NCBI GenBank assembly: GCA_051745935.1
Contig: JBNJEM010000042.1
Span: forward strand, 1 to 23,620
Length of the DNA: 23,620 nucleotides
Direction: 5' to 3'
Source of the DNA: JBNJEM01 sp051745935
Lineage (GTDB): Bacteria > Planctomycetota > Planctomycetia > Pirellulales > Pirellulaceae
Shown: one piece after another, positions 7,134 to 14,909 of the stretch
Numbering within the stretch: position 1 is the first letter of the stretch
Layout: the number at the start of each line of letters is the position of its first letter
Program-made: the position numbers and the translations under genes
The notes under the pieces: generated by a model
Told to the model about the DNA's origin: nothing
The model's database searches: none
The model's input: the letters and a program-made list of their open reading frames with translations, nothing else

Positions 7134-8456
7134 TTAGAATACCGTCAACTGGGGAATGGGAACCACCAATTGGGCGCCCCAGTCGCGCGTGTATTGCAGC
7201 TGATTGGAAATCTCTTCTTTGAGGTTCCAAGGTAGAATCAGCACATAGTCCGGCTTCGTTTCAGCCAGCTTTTGTGGGGAATAGACGGGAATATGAGTTC
7301 CCGGCAAAAACTTTCCATGCTTATACGGATTTCTATCGACGACGTAGTCGAGAAAGTCGGTGCGTATGCCGCAGTAGTTCAACAGTGTATTGCCCTTGCC
7401 CGGGGCGCCGTACCCGGCAACCTGCTTGCCTTCGTTTTTTGCCTGGATCAAAAATGCAAGCAAGTTTCGTTTAGTTTTCTCTACCCGTCGCGCAAATGCT
7501 CGGTACGCCTCCAGCGTGTTGTAGCCAGCCTGTAGCTCACGAGCATGTAACTGGTCAACCGCGGGTTCAACCGGCTTCGATGTGTCTTCGGCGTGTCGGA
7601 CATAGATTCGCAGGGATCCCCCGTGTGTTGGCAATTCCTCAACATCACAAATCACCATGCCGTGCCTGTCAAACACTTGTGTCAGCGTGTGAAGTGAAAA
7701 ATAGAAGTAGTGTTCTTGGTAGATCGTGTCAAACTGATTGCCTTCGATGAGCCGCATGAGATGCGGGAACTCGACGGTCAACACACCAGTCGGACTGAGA
7801 ATGATCTTCATGCCGCCCACGAAGTCGTTGATATCCGGAACGTGTGCGAGAACATTATTGGCGATCAGCAGGTCCGCCCGTGTGCCGGTTGCCACCAGGT
7901 CGGACGCAGTCTGAGTCCCGAAGTACGCGATAACCGTGGGCACTCCACCTTTGATCGCCTCTTGGGCCACATTATCCGCCGGTTCAATCCCCAGGCAGGG
8001 AATACCTTTCGCGACGAAGTTCTTGAGCAGGTAGCCGTCGTTGCTCGCGAGTTCGACGACGTGTTGGTGTCTGGTGAGGTTAAAGCGATCCACGATTGCG
8101 TCCGCGTAACGGGCCGCATGACGCAGCCAAGAGTCCGAAAAGGAAGAGAAATAGGCGTATTCACCGCGGAAAATGGTCTCTCCACTGACGTATTCTTTCA
8201 CTTGAACCAGGAAGCAACGCTCGCAGACGAATGCTTGCAGCGGGTAATACACCTCCCCTTGGAGCAATTGCTCCGCTGTGAGGAAGCTTTCGCACAAGGG
8301 GGAGTTTCCCAGGTCCACGACCGAATGTTTCAGCGGTGTGCCGCAAAAGCGACAGCCGTGCGTCCCGGCTATAACCGCTACACGCGCGGGGGCCTGTTCT
8401 TCCACCTGTTCTTCCAGGCTATTTGTTTCGGTCTTAGTGGAGGAGCCGTCTGCCAT
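7134..8456 (-). CDS. NDP-sugar C-methyltransferase (TylCIII/TcaB9-like, canonical)
   Basis: A 440-residue enzyme with the full three-domain layout. The zinc-binding N-domain has Cys35-x2-Cys38 and Cys78-x2-Cys81, followed by SPLCESFL (52-59). The SAM domain has VVELASNDGYLLKNF (133-147) and NNVLAHVPD (200-208). The active-site motif Y-x-E-H is YQEH at 246-249, and LPTHGGSLRIY (275-285) is the GGS motif typical of C-3-methylating members. The C-terminal domain has AGYGAPGKGNTLLNYC and DYVVDRNPYKHGKFLPGTH. In characterised relatives the SAM methyl group goes to carbon 3 of a 4-keto deoxysugar nucleotide. Lying between rfbF and the aminotransferase and rfbG, it probably branches a CDP-4-keto-6-deoxyhexose. 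The start is the ATG at 8456; the 34 residues before the first Cys are acidic and variable. No strong ribosome site is visible. Confidence 0.92.
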   Translation of the reverse strand: MADGSSTKTETNSLEEQVEEQAPARVAVIAGTHGCRFCGTPLKHSVVDLGNSPLCESFLTAEQLLQGEVYYPLQAFVCERCFLVQVKEYVSGETIFRGEYAYFSSFSDSWLRHAARYADAIVDRFNLTRHQHVVELASNDGYLLKNFVAKGIPCLGIEPADNVAQEAIKGGVPTVIAYFGTQTASDLVATGTRADLLIANNVLAHVPDINDFVGGMKIILSPTGVLTVEFPHLMRLIEGNQFDTIYQEHYFYFSLHTLTQVFDRHGMVICDVEELPTHGGSLRIYVRHAEDTSKPVEPAVDQLHARELQAGYNTLEAYRAFARRVEKTKRNLLAFLIQAKNEGKQVAGYGAPGKGNTLLNYCGIRTDFLDYVVDRNPYKHGKFLPGTHIPVYSPQKLAETKPDYVLILPWNLKEEISNQLQYTRDWGAQLVVPIPQLTVF

Positions 8457-8783
8457 TGTGAAATTCTCGCGTTACGGGAGAGGAATGAAGGACGTCAACG
8501 CGCAGGCGTAACGGTTCCCGTTTGGAGAGTACGGGATCCGCTCTTGAATGCTAATATCAGGCACATTCGCAGCTGAATTGAAAAGATGCTGTGCGACAGA
8601 GAGCGAGCGTATCAGGAACATCGTTTCCGAGGTTTTCCGAAATCAGTCATCAGGCAAACCTGTTGGCGCGATGCAACAGGCCTGCTTGTTTGAAATCTCT
8701 GACTACTTGTGTTCATTAGCGTATATCAGCGTTAATTAGCGGTTCTGTTAATCGCTACTCGTGAACGGTTACGTCAGCTTTTA
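8457..8783. other. Intergenic region between aminotransferase and C-methyltransferase
   Basis: These 327 bases hold repeat copy C at 8714-8772, immediately after the aminotransferase stop. A loose half-similar stretch follows at about 8507-8560 (CGTAACGGTTCCCG and TGCTAATATCAG). No coding content is supported. The C-methyltransferase promoter, if separate, must be here. Confidence 0.5.
8714..8772 (-). repeat. Dispersed CGTTCACGG/CCGCTAAT repeat, copy C
   Basis: On the minus strand this copy reads GTAACCGTTCACGAG, then about 12 bases, AGAACCGCTAATTAACGC, and TGATATACGCTAATG. It is inverted relative to copies A, B and D and has one base change in the core. It starts 12 bases past the aminotransferase stop. 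Confidence 0.75.
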
Positions 8784-10130
8784 TCAGTTATACTTCCGAT
8801 ACACGACGCCTGATGGACGCCCGATGAGGTACTTCTCCACGCCTTCATCCAAAGCCTTGCGATAGACGAAAAGAGCGTCGTCGATGGCGTTTATTGTCGC
8901 GTCAATATCGTCGTTGGAGTGCGAATAGCTGGTGACCAGCGACAACATGATCACCCCGCGTTTGATAGTCTCTTGCAACATCAGAGATCGAAACCACTGC
9001 GATCGGCGGCGATCGGGACCGCGAGTGGACAACACCAGGCAACAGGGCTTTCCAACGACCTGCACAAACTCGTTCAACCCGTGTTTCTCGATGGCTTCCG
9101 CGACGCCGTGCTTCAATCGCGCCCCCCGCTCGTTCAACGTCGCGATCACGGGTTCATTCTGATAGACTCGCATTGTGGCGATGGCCGCGGCGAGGGAATG
9201 AGTCTCGGCGCCGTGCGTAGTGGAGAGAAGAAAGACTCGCGGTTTGTCGTGGTACAGGCCGCCTATCTCCATGAGCTCGCGTTTGCCTACCAATGCGGAG
9301 ATGGCGAATCCATTCCCGAACGCCTTGCCAAACGCCGAGAGGTCTGGAATGATGTCATAATACTTTTGCGCTCCGCCGTTGTGCCAACGAAACCCGGTGA
9401 TCATTTCATCCAAAATGAAGATAGCGCCGTTCTCATGGCAGAGATCCATGGCCTTGTGTAGGAATCCGTCCCGTGGATCGTCGTATTTCGCCGGTTCCAT
9501 GATCAAACAGGCAATCTGGCCCGGATGCTCCTTGAAAAGCGCGCGGACGCTGTCAATGTCGTTGAATTGGAATGGCACGGATAAGTCTTTGGTCGCTTGA
9601 GGAATCCCGGCATCCATGGCCGTGGTTCCGATAAACCAGTCATGCACGGCAAAGAACGGATGGCTGGCGCAATATCCGATTTTGTCCCGCCCGGTGTGTG
9701 CGCGCGCGAGCTTGACGGCCGCGGTGGTGGCGGTCGACCCATCTTTGCAAAACTTGACCATCTCCGCCCCGGCGATCATTCCGAGAAGCATCTCGGCACA
9801 CTCTACCTCGATGGGGGCCGGACGGGAGAAGTTCGTGCCGCGACTTAGTTCCGCTCGAACCGCCTCCACTACCGGCGGGTATGCGTGTCCCAGCGTCACG
9901 GCTCGGCATCCCGGCGCGTACTCGATGTACTCGTTTCCGTCAACATCCCAAACATGGCAGCCACGCCCTTCGGCGATGAAGCCAGGTGCCATCACCGGAA
10001 ACTGGTCATCCCCTTTGGCATAGGTGTGACAGCCGCCCGGAATTAGAGCGTGGCTTTTCTGTTGGAGTTCAATGGACTTTGAGAAATCAGCGCGGAACCT
10101 GGTGGTCCCCGCAGGGTGAATTGTAGTCAT
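8784..10130 (-). CDS. Class III PLP aminotransferase (glutamate-1-semialdehyde aminomutase-like)
   Basis: A 448-residue fold-type I, class III PLP enzyme. Visible features are LIPGGCHTYAKGDDQFP (29-45), VWDVDGNEYIEY (60-71), the phosphate-binding GSTATTAAVKLARAHTG (131-147), the cofactor Asp in DEMITGFRW (241-249), the Schiff-base Lys269 in FGKAFGNGFAISAL, and STTHGAETHSLAAA (303-316). It resembles HemL but is unlikely to act in haem synthesis. It has the long C-terminal tail EKYLIGRPSGVVYRKYN and sits between rfbG and the C-methyltransferase. Such HemL-like proteins recur in surface-sugar clusters, where amination of a keto-sugar nucleotide is the natural guess. AAGG lies about 8 bases before the ATG at 10130, supporting this start. 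It is 105 bases downstream of rfbG. Family assignment is firm; substrate is not. Confidence 0.9.
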   Translation of the reverse strand: MTTIHPAGTTRFRADFSKSIELQQKSHALIPGGCHTYAKGDDQFPVMAPGFIAEGRGCHVWDVDGNEYIEYAPGCRAVTLGHAYPPVVEAVRAELSRGTNFSRPAPIEVECAEMLLGMIAGAEMVKFCKDGSTATTAAVKLARAHTGRDKIGYCASHPFFAVHDWFIGTTAMDAGIPQATKDLSVPFQFNDIDSVRALFKEHPGQIACLIMEPAKYDDPRDGFLHKAMDLCHENGAIFILDEMITGFRWHNGGAQKYYDIIPDLSAFGKAFGNGFAISALVGKRELMEIGGLYHDKPRVFLLSTTHGAETHSLAAAIATMRVYQNEPVIATLNERGARLKHGVAEAIEKHGLNEFVQVVGKPCCLVLSTRGPDRRRSQWFRSLMLQETIKRGVIMLSLVTSYSHSNDDIDATINAIDDALFVYRKALDEGVEKYLIGRPSGVVYRKYN

Positions 10131-10235
10131 GTTGACGGCCTTCGTTTGTCCAATTGTCGGTTGTGTGCCGTGTGTGTGACATTTAACTGTAACAGAAGAG
10201 GTCTGGCGAGGGCAACGACTAAGTGAGGAAAGCGG

Positions 10236-11327
10236 TCAAGTGAGGAGCGATTCATAGGCCTCTATCTGTTCATACGTCAGATCAGTCAGCGTGTCGGGGG
10301 CATCCATGTAACGCCGATACCAAGCAGCCGTACGATACAACGCGTCCTCGATCGACCATCGCGGCCGCCATCCCAGCTGCCAGATTGCCTTGTCGATGGC
10401 CAGACGCAGGATTTGCGCTTCGTGTCGACCATCGCGTTCACTTCCGTCGATCCACTGGCCGCTACCCCAGTGTTTCAAAAAACTCTCGACCACTTCGCGC
10501 ACTGGTCGTTCACTCCCGGCCAAAGGCCCAAAATTCCAGCCACTACAAAGGCCAGGATTATCGTCCTCCAGCAGGCGCGCCGCCAAAGTGAGATAGCCAC
10601 TCAATGCCTGCAGCACGTGCTGCCAGGGCCGATAAGCATCAGGGCGACGCAATACGACTGGCTCATGGGCCGTCAGTGCCTTGACGACGTCTACGATAAG
10701 TGCGTCCGGGGTCCAATCGCCGCCGCCGATTACATTGCCAGCTCGTCCACTGGCCAACTTAATCCCATGTAAGTCGTAACGGTCAGATGGAAAGAAAGAA
10801 TGCCGATATGACCGAATCAATAATTCAGCTGCCCCCTTACTGCCGCCATACGGGTCATGTTCTCCCATCGCGTCCTGTTCTCGGTATCCCCACACCTGTT
10901 CCCGATTGTGATAACACTTGTCGCTGGTCACACAGACAACCACGCATGGATTGTCCAATTCCCGAGCACCTTCCAAGACACTGGCCGTGCCCATGGTATT
11001 TACGTCAAATGTTTCATAGGGGATGTCGTAGCTTTTTCGCACGATTGATTGGGCGGCCAGATGAAACACGACGTCGGGCTCCGCACCCCGCATCGCGGCA
11101 TGCAAGGTACGTTGATCACGAATATCTGCTTGGTAATGGCGCTCCAACGTTTCACGAACACCGCACAATGTGAAGTTGTTCGGCGTCGTTGGCGGCTCCA
11201 AGGCGTAACCGATTACGCGTGCACCCAAACGATGCAGCCACAGACATAGCCATGAACCTTTGAATCCCGTATGTCCTGTGACGAATATCGTACGCCCAGA
11301 GAACGCTTGTTTGAACGCCACAGTCAT
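10236..11327 (-). CDS. rfbG: CDP-glucose 4,6-dehydratase
   Basis: A 363-residue extended short-chain dehydrogenase/reductase predicted to convert CDP-glucose to CDP-4-keto-6-deoxyglucose using bound NAD. It shows the glycine-rich TGHTGFKGSWLC (17-28), FHLAAQSIVRKSY (88-100), the catalytic TSDKCYHNRE (134-143) with the Asp-Lys pair expected in place of the usual Thr, and HDPYGGSKGAAELL (157-170) with Tyr160 and Lys164. RAGNVIGGGDW (195-205), RPWQHVLQALSGYL (233-246), GWNFGP (263-268) and LGWRPRW (318-324) are all RfbG signatures. I chose the ATG at 11327 because the family starts at this point and GGAG lies 11 bases before it. An upstream ATG at 11369 falls in a repeat. Partner of rfbF at 5891-6724, from which two genes separate it. 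Confidence 0.94.
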   Translation of the reverse strand: MTVAFKQAFSGRTIFVTGHTGFKGSWLCLWLHRLGARVIGYALEPPTTPNNFTLCGVRETLERHYQADIRDQRTLHAAMRGAEPDVVFHLAAQSIVRKSYDIPYETFDVNTMGTASVLEGARELDNPCVVVCVTSDKCYHNREQVWGYREQDAMGEHDPYGGSKGAAELLIRSYRHSFFPSDRYDLHGIKLASGRAGNVIGGGDWTPDALIVDVVKALTAHEPVVLRRPDAYRPWQHVLQALSGYLTLAARLLEDDNPGLCSGWNFGPLAGSERPVREVVESFLKHWGSGQWIDGSERDGRHEAQILRLAIDKAIWQLGWRPRWSIEDALYRTAAWYRRYMDAPDTLTDLTYEQIEAYESLLT

Positions 11328-11362
11328 GTTCGCCAAAACTCCATGTTTCGAAATGTTGTAGC

Positions 11363-11400
11363 TTTTCACGGTGAGCGAGCAAGGAAACCGCTAATAACTG
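11363..11400 (+). repeat. Dispersed CGTTCACGG/CCGCTAAT repeat, partial copy D
   Basis: TTTCACGGTGAGCGAGCAAG then GAAACCGCTAATAACTG. The block order matches copy A, including GAGCGA between the halves, but the GTAACC start has diverged. It ends about 36 bases upstream of the rfbG start, so it would lie in or near the rfbG 5' region. Confidence 0.6.
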
Positions 11401-11425
11401 GCTCTTCCATATCCAATTAATGATG

Positions 11426-11449
11426 GTCCACTGTGTCCAAAAAGTGGAC
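11426..11449 (-). terminator. Possible hairpin terminator after the GT2 gene
   Basis: Six bases after the GT2 stop the minus strand has AGTGGAC paired by GTCCACT (11426-11432 and 11443-11449 on the plus strand, 10-base loop). A nested alternative is TGTCC-ACTTTTT-GGACA. No clear T-run follows, so termination is only possible. The same pattern could be the end of a lost insertion element. Confidence 0.35.
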
Positions 11450-11455
11450 AGCATT

Positions 11456-12424
11456 TCATGATGATTGTTCCTGTCGTCGTGGCAGAGCACCGATGGCCGT
11501 GTCGCGGAAAGCCTCACGGAATATCCGTCTCCATTTGTGCACTTGCAGCAAGTATCTAAGTAGCACCCAATAGCACATGAAACGCTGGTAGGGCCCCATT
11601 TTCACGTTACGGATCGCTGCCAGATGAGCGCTCAGGAGATGTAACCGGTTGCGTAGCACGCTGCTCTTCGCCGCGGGGTTGGCAAAAGCGGCCTGGGCGG
11701 ACGCACTTCCCAGGCTACTCGCGGCCTTAGCGTGAGTTCGCTTGAAAAACAGAGTTTCCGGGATCTCTTGATATGCGCCTAAGAGGGCCAACTCGGCTAG
11801 GAGCACCTTCTCGCTGCCAAAGCATGCCGGATAGAGCCTTGTTTTCCGCAAGGCGTCTGAGCGCATCAGACCGTACGCGTCGGCGCACCAATTCGTTCCG
11901 AGTAGAACGCCCGCAAACCGCCGGTGGCATTTTGGCGAGTTGTAAAAGGATCTGGGGTGGCCCGCTGCGCTGGTGTGTGCCATTCCTTCGGCCAAGGGGT
12001 CATCCGGCCCCAGCATCCGGCCGTGACCGTCGATCTTGGCGCTTTGGGCGTGACACCACACGACATCTGGGTTCGTGTCGAGCACTTCAACGCATCGCTC
12101 GACCAAGTTTGGAGCACAGACGTCATCAGAAGCTGCCCATTTGAAATACTCTCCGTGTGACATCCGAAATACATGATTGAAATTGAAGGTGGCTCCGCGG
12201 TTTGTCTGCAGTCGGTGGTACATCACGCGCGAATCCCGCGCGGCATACCACCGGCATATGTCCTCCGTCCGATCGGTGGACGCATTGTCCGAAATGATCA
12301 ACTGGAAGTCGCGGAAACTCTGCGCCAGCAGGCTGTCGATCGCTTGCTCAAGATAGTCCTCTCCATTATGGACAGGTAAACCGATGCTTACGCGCGGCGC
12401 TGTACCGTGGTTTATGTGAGACAT
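11456..12424 (-). CDS. Family 2 glycosyltransferase
   Basis: A 322-residue GT-A fold glycosyltransferase. It opens with RVSIGLPVHNGEDYLEQAIDS (11-31), then LIISDNASTDRTEDIC (42-57) and KWAASDDVCAPNLVERC (95-111), where SDD (99-101) is the metal-binding DxD equivalent. The second half has KVLLAELALLGAYQEIPETLFFKRTHAKA, which resembles the acceptor-side region of polysaccharide GT2 enzymes. The C-terminus is basic with a hydrophobic patch (MCYWVLLRYLLQV) that may lie on the membrane. It should add one sugar to a lipid-linked repeat unit on the cytoplasmic side; donor and acceptor cannot be read from the sequence. The start is the ATG at 12424 and upstream ribosome-site signal is weak. It precedes rfbG by 128 bases, with a hairpin and repeat copy D between. 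Confidence 0.9.
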   Translation of the reverse strand: MSHINHGTAPRVSIGLPVHNGEDYLEQAIDSLLAQSFRDFQLIISDNASTDRTEDICRWYAARDSRVMYHRLQTNRGATFNFNHVFRMSHGEYFKWAASDDVCAPNLVERCVEVLDTNPDVVWCHAQSAKIDGHGRMLGPDDPLAEGMAHTSAAGHPRSFYNSPKCHRRFAGVLLGTNWCADAYGLMRSDALRKTRLYPACFGSEKVLLAELALLGAYQEIPETLFFKRTHAKAASSLGSASAQAAFANPAAKSSVLRNRLHLLSAHLAAIRNVKMGPYQRFMCYWVLLRYLLQVHKWRRIFREAFRDTAIGALPRRQEQSS

Positions 12425-12512
12425 GATATTACGCTCTGATTAATCGCAAACAGCGATGTATCCTTTGTAGGTCGTACGGTTGGTGTGATCCATGCCGACC
12501 TCCCGCATACCA

Positions 12513-13337
12513 TTATTCGGCGGTCTTCATTGCCAGCGAATCAGCCTGGTGGCCCGAGCGCGCGAGTAACAACGTATATGCCAGGATGGACGCCGCGCAC
12601 AGGAACTCACGTGTTTCAGTGAGCGACTCTCGCCGCGGCCCGAATTCTGTCAGTATCGCTAGTAAGAAGGAAACACCGATTGGGATCCAGATGGCCGTCA
12701 GCATAGCGATCGGAATGGTCGGGAAAGCGAGTCGCTGAGCCCAACGGCGCGCTCGTCGGCTGCCGAGCGTCGCCGCGGGGAAAGCCAGGAAATAGAGGCC
12801 AAATCCGGCATAGAACGCCCCTTGGCTGGTTATTAGGTCGCATGGCCCGTCAACCACTCGCGGCGTGACGCAGGGTAGATTGTGAAAGTTCGCTTCACCT
12901 TGCGAGTTGCTGGACAGGAATTCCGGCGTCGGGTAATGGAACCAATGCTGCCCCCAACTGATTTCTTCTCCCAGAAACACGAAACACAAAATCGCCCAAG
13001 CCAGGCAGTAATACCGCTGGGGTGCTGCCACGCGGTAGGCACCAATGGCACAAAACAATGCGCTCAGAGCAAAAGCGGCCGCTGTCATGTTTTCAATCGG
13101 TCCGTTTTCGGCGGTCAAAGCGAGCGCCGTAGGAGCCGTAACGACCGTAAGAGTGAACACCAAGCCCAGGCCGGCCGCGATAAAGAGTCCCGCCATGAGC
13201 TTACTGAATGATGGCCAGCCGGTTGAGGTGCTGCGTACCACCGCCAACAACTTCAATACACCGGTGCCGGCACGATAGGCAAGGTTCCGCAGCCGGGCGT
13301 GCTTGTGTGATCGATCGGGTCGGACTTCCCGCGACAT
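12513..13337 (-). CDS. Polytopic membrane protein with GEEISWGQ motif, function unknown
   Basis: A 274-residue protein with about six predicted membrane segments: roughly 47-68, 84-103, 109-125, 173-191, 205-229 and 246-260. Between segments 3 and 4 lies a loop with FLGEEISWGQHWFHYPTPEF (121-140) and QGEANFHNL (146-154). I recall similar GEE-SWGQ / NxHN patterns in unannotated membrane proteins near polysaccharide genes but know no tested function. The conserved acidic residues, Trp and His at a membrane interface could form an active or metal site. The N-terminal 40 residues are basic and probably cytoplasmic. The ATG at 13337 has GAGG about 10 bases upstream. It lies between the WecG-type and GT2 genes, 88 bases before the latter. 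Confidence 0.75.
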   Translation of the reverse strand: MSREVRPDRSHKHARLRNLAYRAGTGVLKLLAVVRSTSTGWPSFSKLMAGLFIAAGLGLVFTLTVVTAPTALALTAENGPIENMTAAAFALSALFCAIGAYRVAAPQRYYCLAWAILCFVFLGEEISWGQHWFHYPTPEFLSSNSQGEANFHNLPCVTPRVVDGPCDLITSQGAFYAGFGLYFLAFPAATLGSRRARRWAQRLAFPTIPIAMLTAIWIPIGVSFLLAILTEFGPRRESLTETREFLCAASILAYTLLLARSGHQADSLAMKTAE

Positions 13338-14036
13338 TTTAGCATGCCCTCGAATTCGACAATGAGAACTAGCGACAAGACACGTGTTTCTCTTGTCACC
13401 TGAAGCAAAATACAGCCCAGCGGTTTCTCGCTACTCACGGAATTTGAGTATTGCGAGGGCCAGGGCAGAGTGCGCGCGGCCACGGGTTCACATCGCCGTG
13501 AATTCTTCCAGCGGATGCTGCCCCGCTCGCCCTTGTGGGCAACGCCGTGAACGATATTTTCACGGGGTTTCGCTGGATCTCCGTTGTTTCCTGTCCTGGT
13601 TGCAGACTGGCAACGGTGCTAGCACAACCAGCGAGGTGCTATTGCGTCTGTGTTTTGGGACCCATTCGAAATCGTTCACGGCGTTACCGTGTGGGGCTTC
13701 TCGCGATCTAAATCGGTTCTGCTCGGGCACCCCGGTTGCTACCACAACTTTAGCTTTTTGTAGGTATGTAGCCGCGTGAAATTCGGTTCTTCTGGCCAAA
13801 AAGTCTTGAAATCGGCCGCGCGGAACGCACGGGCCTGCATCGGTATAAGCGTTTCAACATGCATTCCGCTTGCATCCCCGGCAAGCTCTGGCCATAAGGT
13901 CAACCCCAAAGGTGGTCGTAAGTGGGTGGCGATAATGGATCTCGGGATCTGCCGAAAACAGTCACCGCGTTGCAGCGTTTCTCACGTGTCCGCCGAGGAT
14001 GAGCCTCCTGCTGGCAGTCATTATCGAGGCGGCAGG
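13338..14036. other. Long intergenic region (about 700 bases)
   Basis: No gene is supported. Open frames on both strands (for example 13384-13779 plus and 13560-13799 minus) are Arg/Ser/Thr/Cys-rich and resemble nothing known. The region contains the 145-bp inverted-repeat-bounded segment at 13541-13685. It separates the upstream polysaccharide block (14037-23620) from the sugar-nucleotide block (4254-13337), so it may hold a promoter. Confidence 0.55.
13541..13685. mobile_element. 145-bp segment with perfect 15-bp terminal inverted repeats (possible MITE)
   Basis: AACGCCGTGAACGAT at 13541-13555 is the exact reverse complement of ATCGTTCACGGCGTT at 13671-13685. The interior has no open frame of note but includes the palindrome GTGCTAGCAC (13617-13626). 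Both arms contain the CGTTCACGG core shared with the second repeat family. No clear target-site duplication is visible, so transposition is only one reading. Confidence 0.4.
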
Positions 14037-14909
14037 CTACTCTTCCACACAATCACGTACTGCCTCCGTATCCCTATCCCTCATGACCCCATCCCACAGC
14101 TCTCGTTGCCGCGTCACCGTTGGTACCCGTAATAGCGCAATCGCGAGTTTTGCCGCATAAACGGTGTTGGTAACAAGATATCGTTTCCATAATCTTCGTG
14201 GCTCTTTGTAGAGGCGATATGACCATTCCAACCCGTAACGCTGCATCCAGGTGGGCGCCATCCGATTTTCGGCACCGTGCAGATCGAATGCGGCGCCCAC
14301 GCAAATCTGGACTGCCTTGATCCGGTGTCTTGTTCGGTGAACGAAAAGATCTTGTTTGGGACAACCTAGACCAACGAACACGATGCGGGCCCCACTGCCA
14401 TTGATCCGATCCACTACACGGTCCATTTCCGCGTTCGACAATTCACGGTAGGGAGGCGATTCCGAACCAGCGATGGTCAGCCGCGGGTACATGCGTTGCA
14501 GTTGCCGTGGCAATTGCTCACTAACGGAGGGACTTCCTCCATAAAGGTAGACGGGAAGGCCGTTTTCAGCGGCCTGCCGGCATACGCGTGTCATTAGTTC
14601 CGGGCCGTATATGCGTTCCCGTAGGCGTGTGCCATACAGCACGTTCATGGCCCATCTTACCGGCTGCCCGTCCGGTAGCACCATATCGAAACAGTTGATG
14701 ATGTCTCGCATCTGCGAATTTGAAGTGAATGTGACCAATGCGTGGACGGCGTGGCAGGAAATCGCTCCGGAAACCGACTGCCCGGCCGCAGCGATGATGA
14801 CTCGCGTCGCTTGGGCATACGTTGTCGGCGTGTATTTTGCCCCGAACAAAGTGACCTTTTGGGGCCACGCGACACCGCAGTCAAGCTGGTTGTCTCGAGC
14901 GTCGTTCAT
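14037..14909 (-). CDS. WecG/TagA/CpsF family glycosyltransferase
   Basis: A 290-residue GT26 protein (WecG/TagA family). Family marks run in order: CHAVHALVTF (52-61), DMVLPDGQPVRWA (75-87), RERIYGPELMTRVC (97-110), GLPVYLYGGSP (117-127), ARIVFVGLGCPKQDLFV (174-190), CVGAAFDLHGA (203-213) and APTWMQRYGLEWSYRLYKEPRRLWKRY (218-244). Relatives transfer N-acetylmannosaminuronate or similar sugars to polyprenyl-linked acceptors at the inner membrane. The C-terminal helix with basic residues is the part that usually docks on the membrane. I chose the ATG at 14909 because GAGG lies 9 bases upstream and the family begins near here; the ATG at 14966 would add 19 unlike residues. It is preceded by the GT4 gene with a 415-base gap. 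Confidence 0.93.
   Translation of the reverse strand: MNDARDNQLDCGVAWPQKVTLFGAKYTPTTYAQATRVIIAAAGQSVSGAISCHAVHALVTFTSNSQMRDIINCFDMVLPDGQPVRWAMNVLYGTRLRERIYGPELMTRVCRQAAENGLPVYLYGGSPSVSEQLPRQLQRMYPRLTIAGSESPPYRELSNAEMDRVVDRINGSGARIVFVGLGCPKQDLFVHRTRHRIKAVQICVGAAFDLHGAENRMAPTWMQRYGLEWSYRLYKEPRRLWKRYLVTNTVYAAKLAIALLRVPTVTRQRELWDGVMRDRDTEAVRDCVEE

Noticed and set aside
7710..8576. Plus-strand frame of 288 codons antisense to the C-methyltransferase
   Set aside because: The minus-strand frame has all the methyltransferase motifs. The antisense frame is a by-product of its codon use.
8784..10130. True hemL (porphyrin synthesis)
   Set aside because: The phosphate-loop variant, the long C-terminal tail and the position between sugar-nucleotide genes argue for a paralogue with another role.
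13384..14132. Plus-strand frames and a minus-strand frame (13560-13799) in the 700-base gap
   Set aside because: They have no ribosome sites and Arg/Ser/Cys-rich composition, and they run across the inverted-repeat segment. One also overlaps the 3' end of the WecG-type gene on the other strand.
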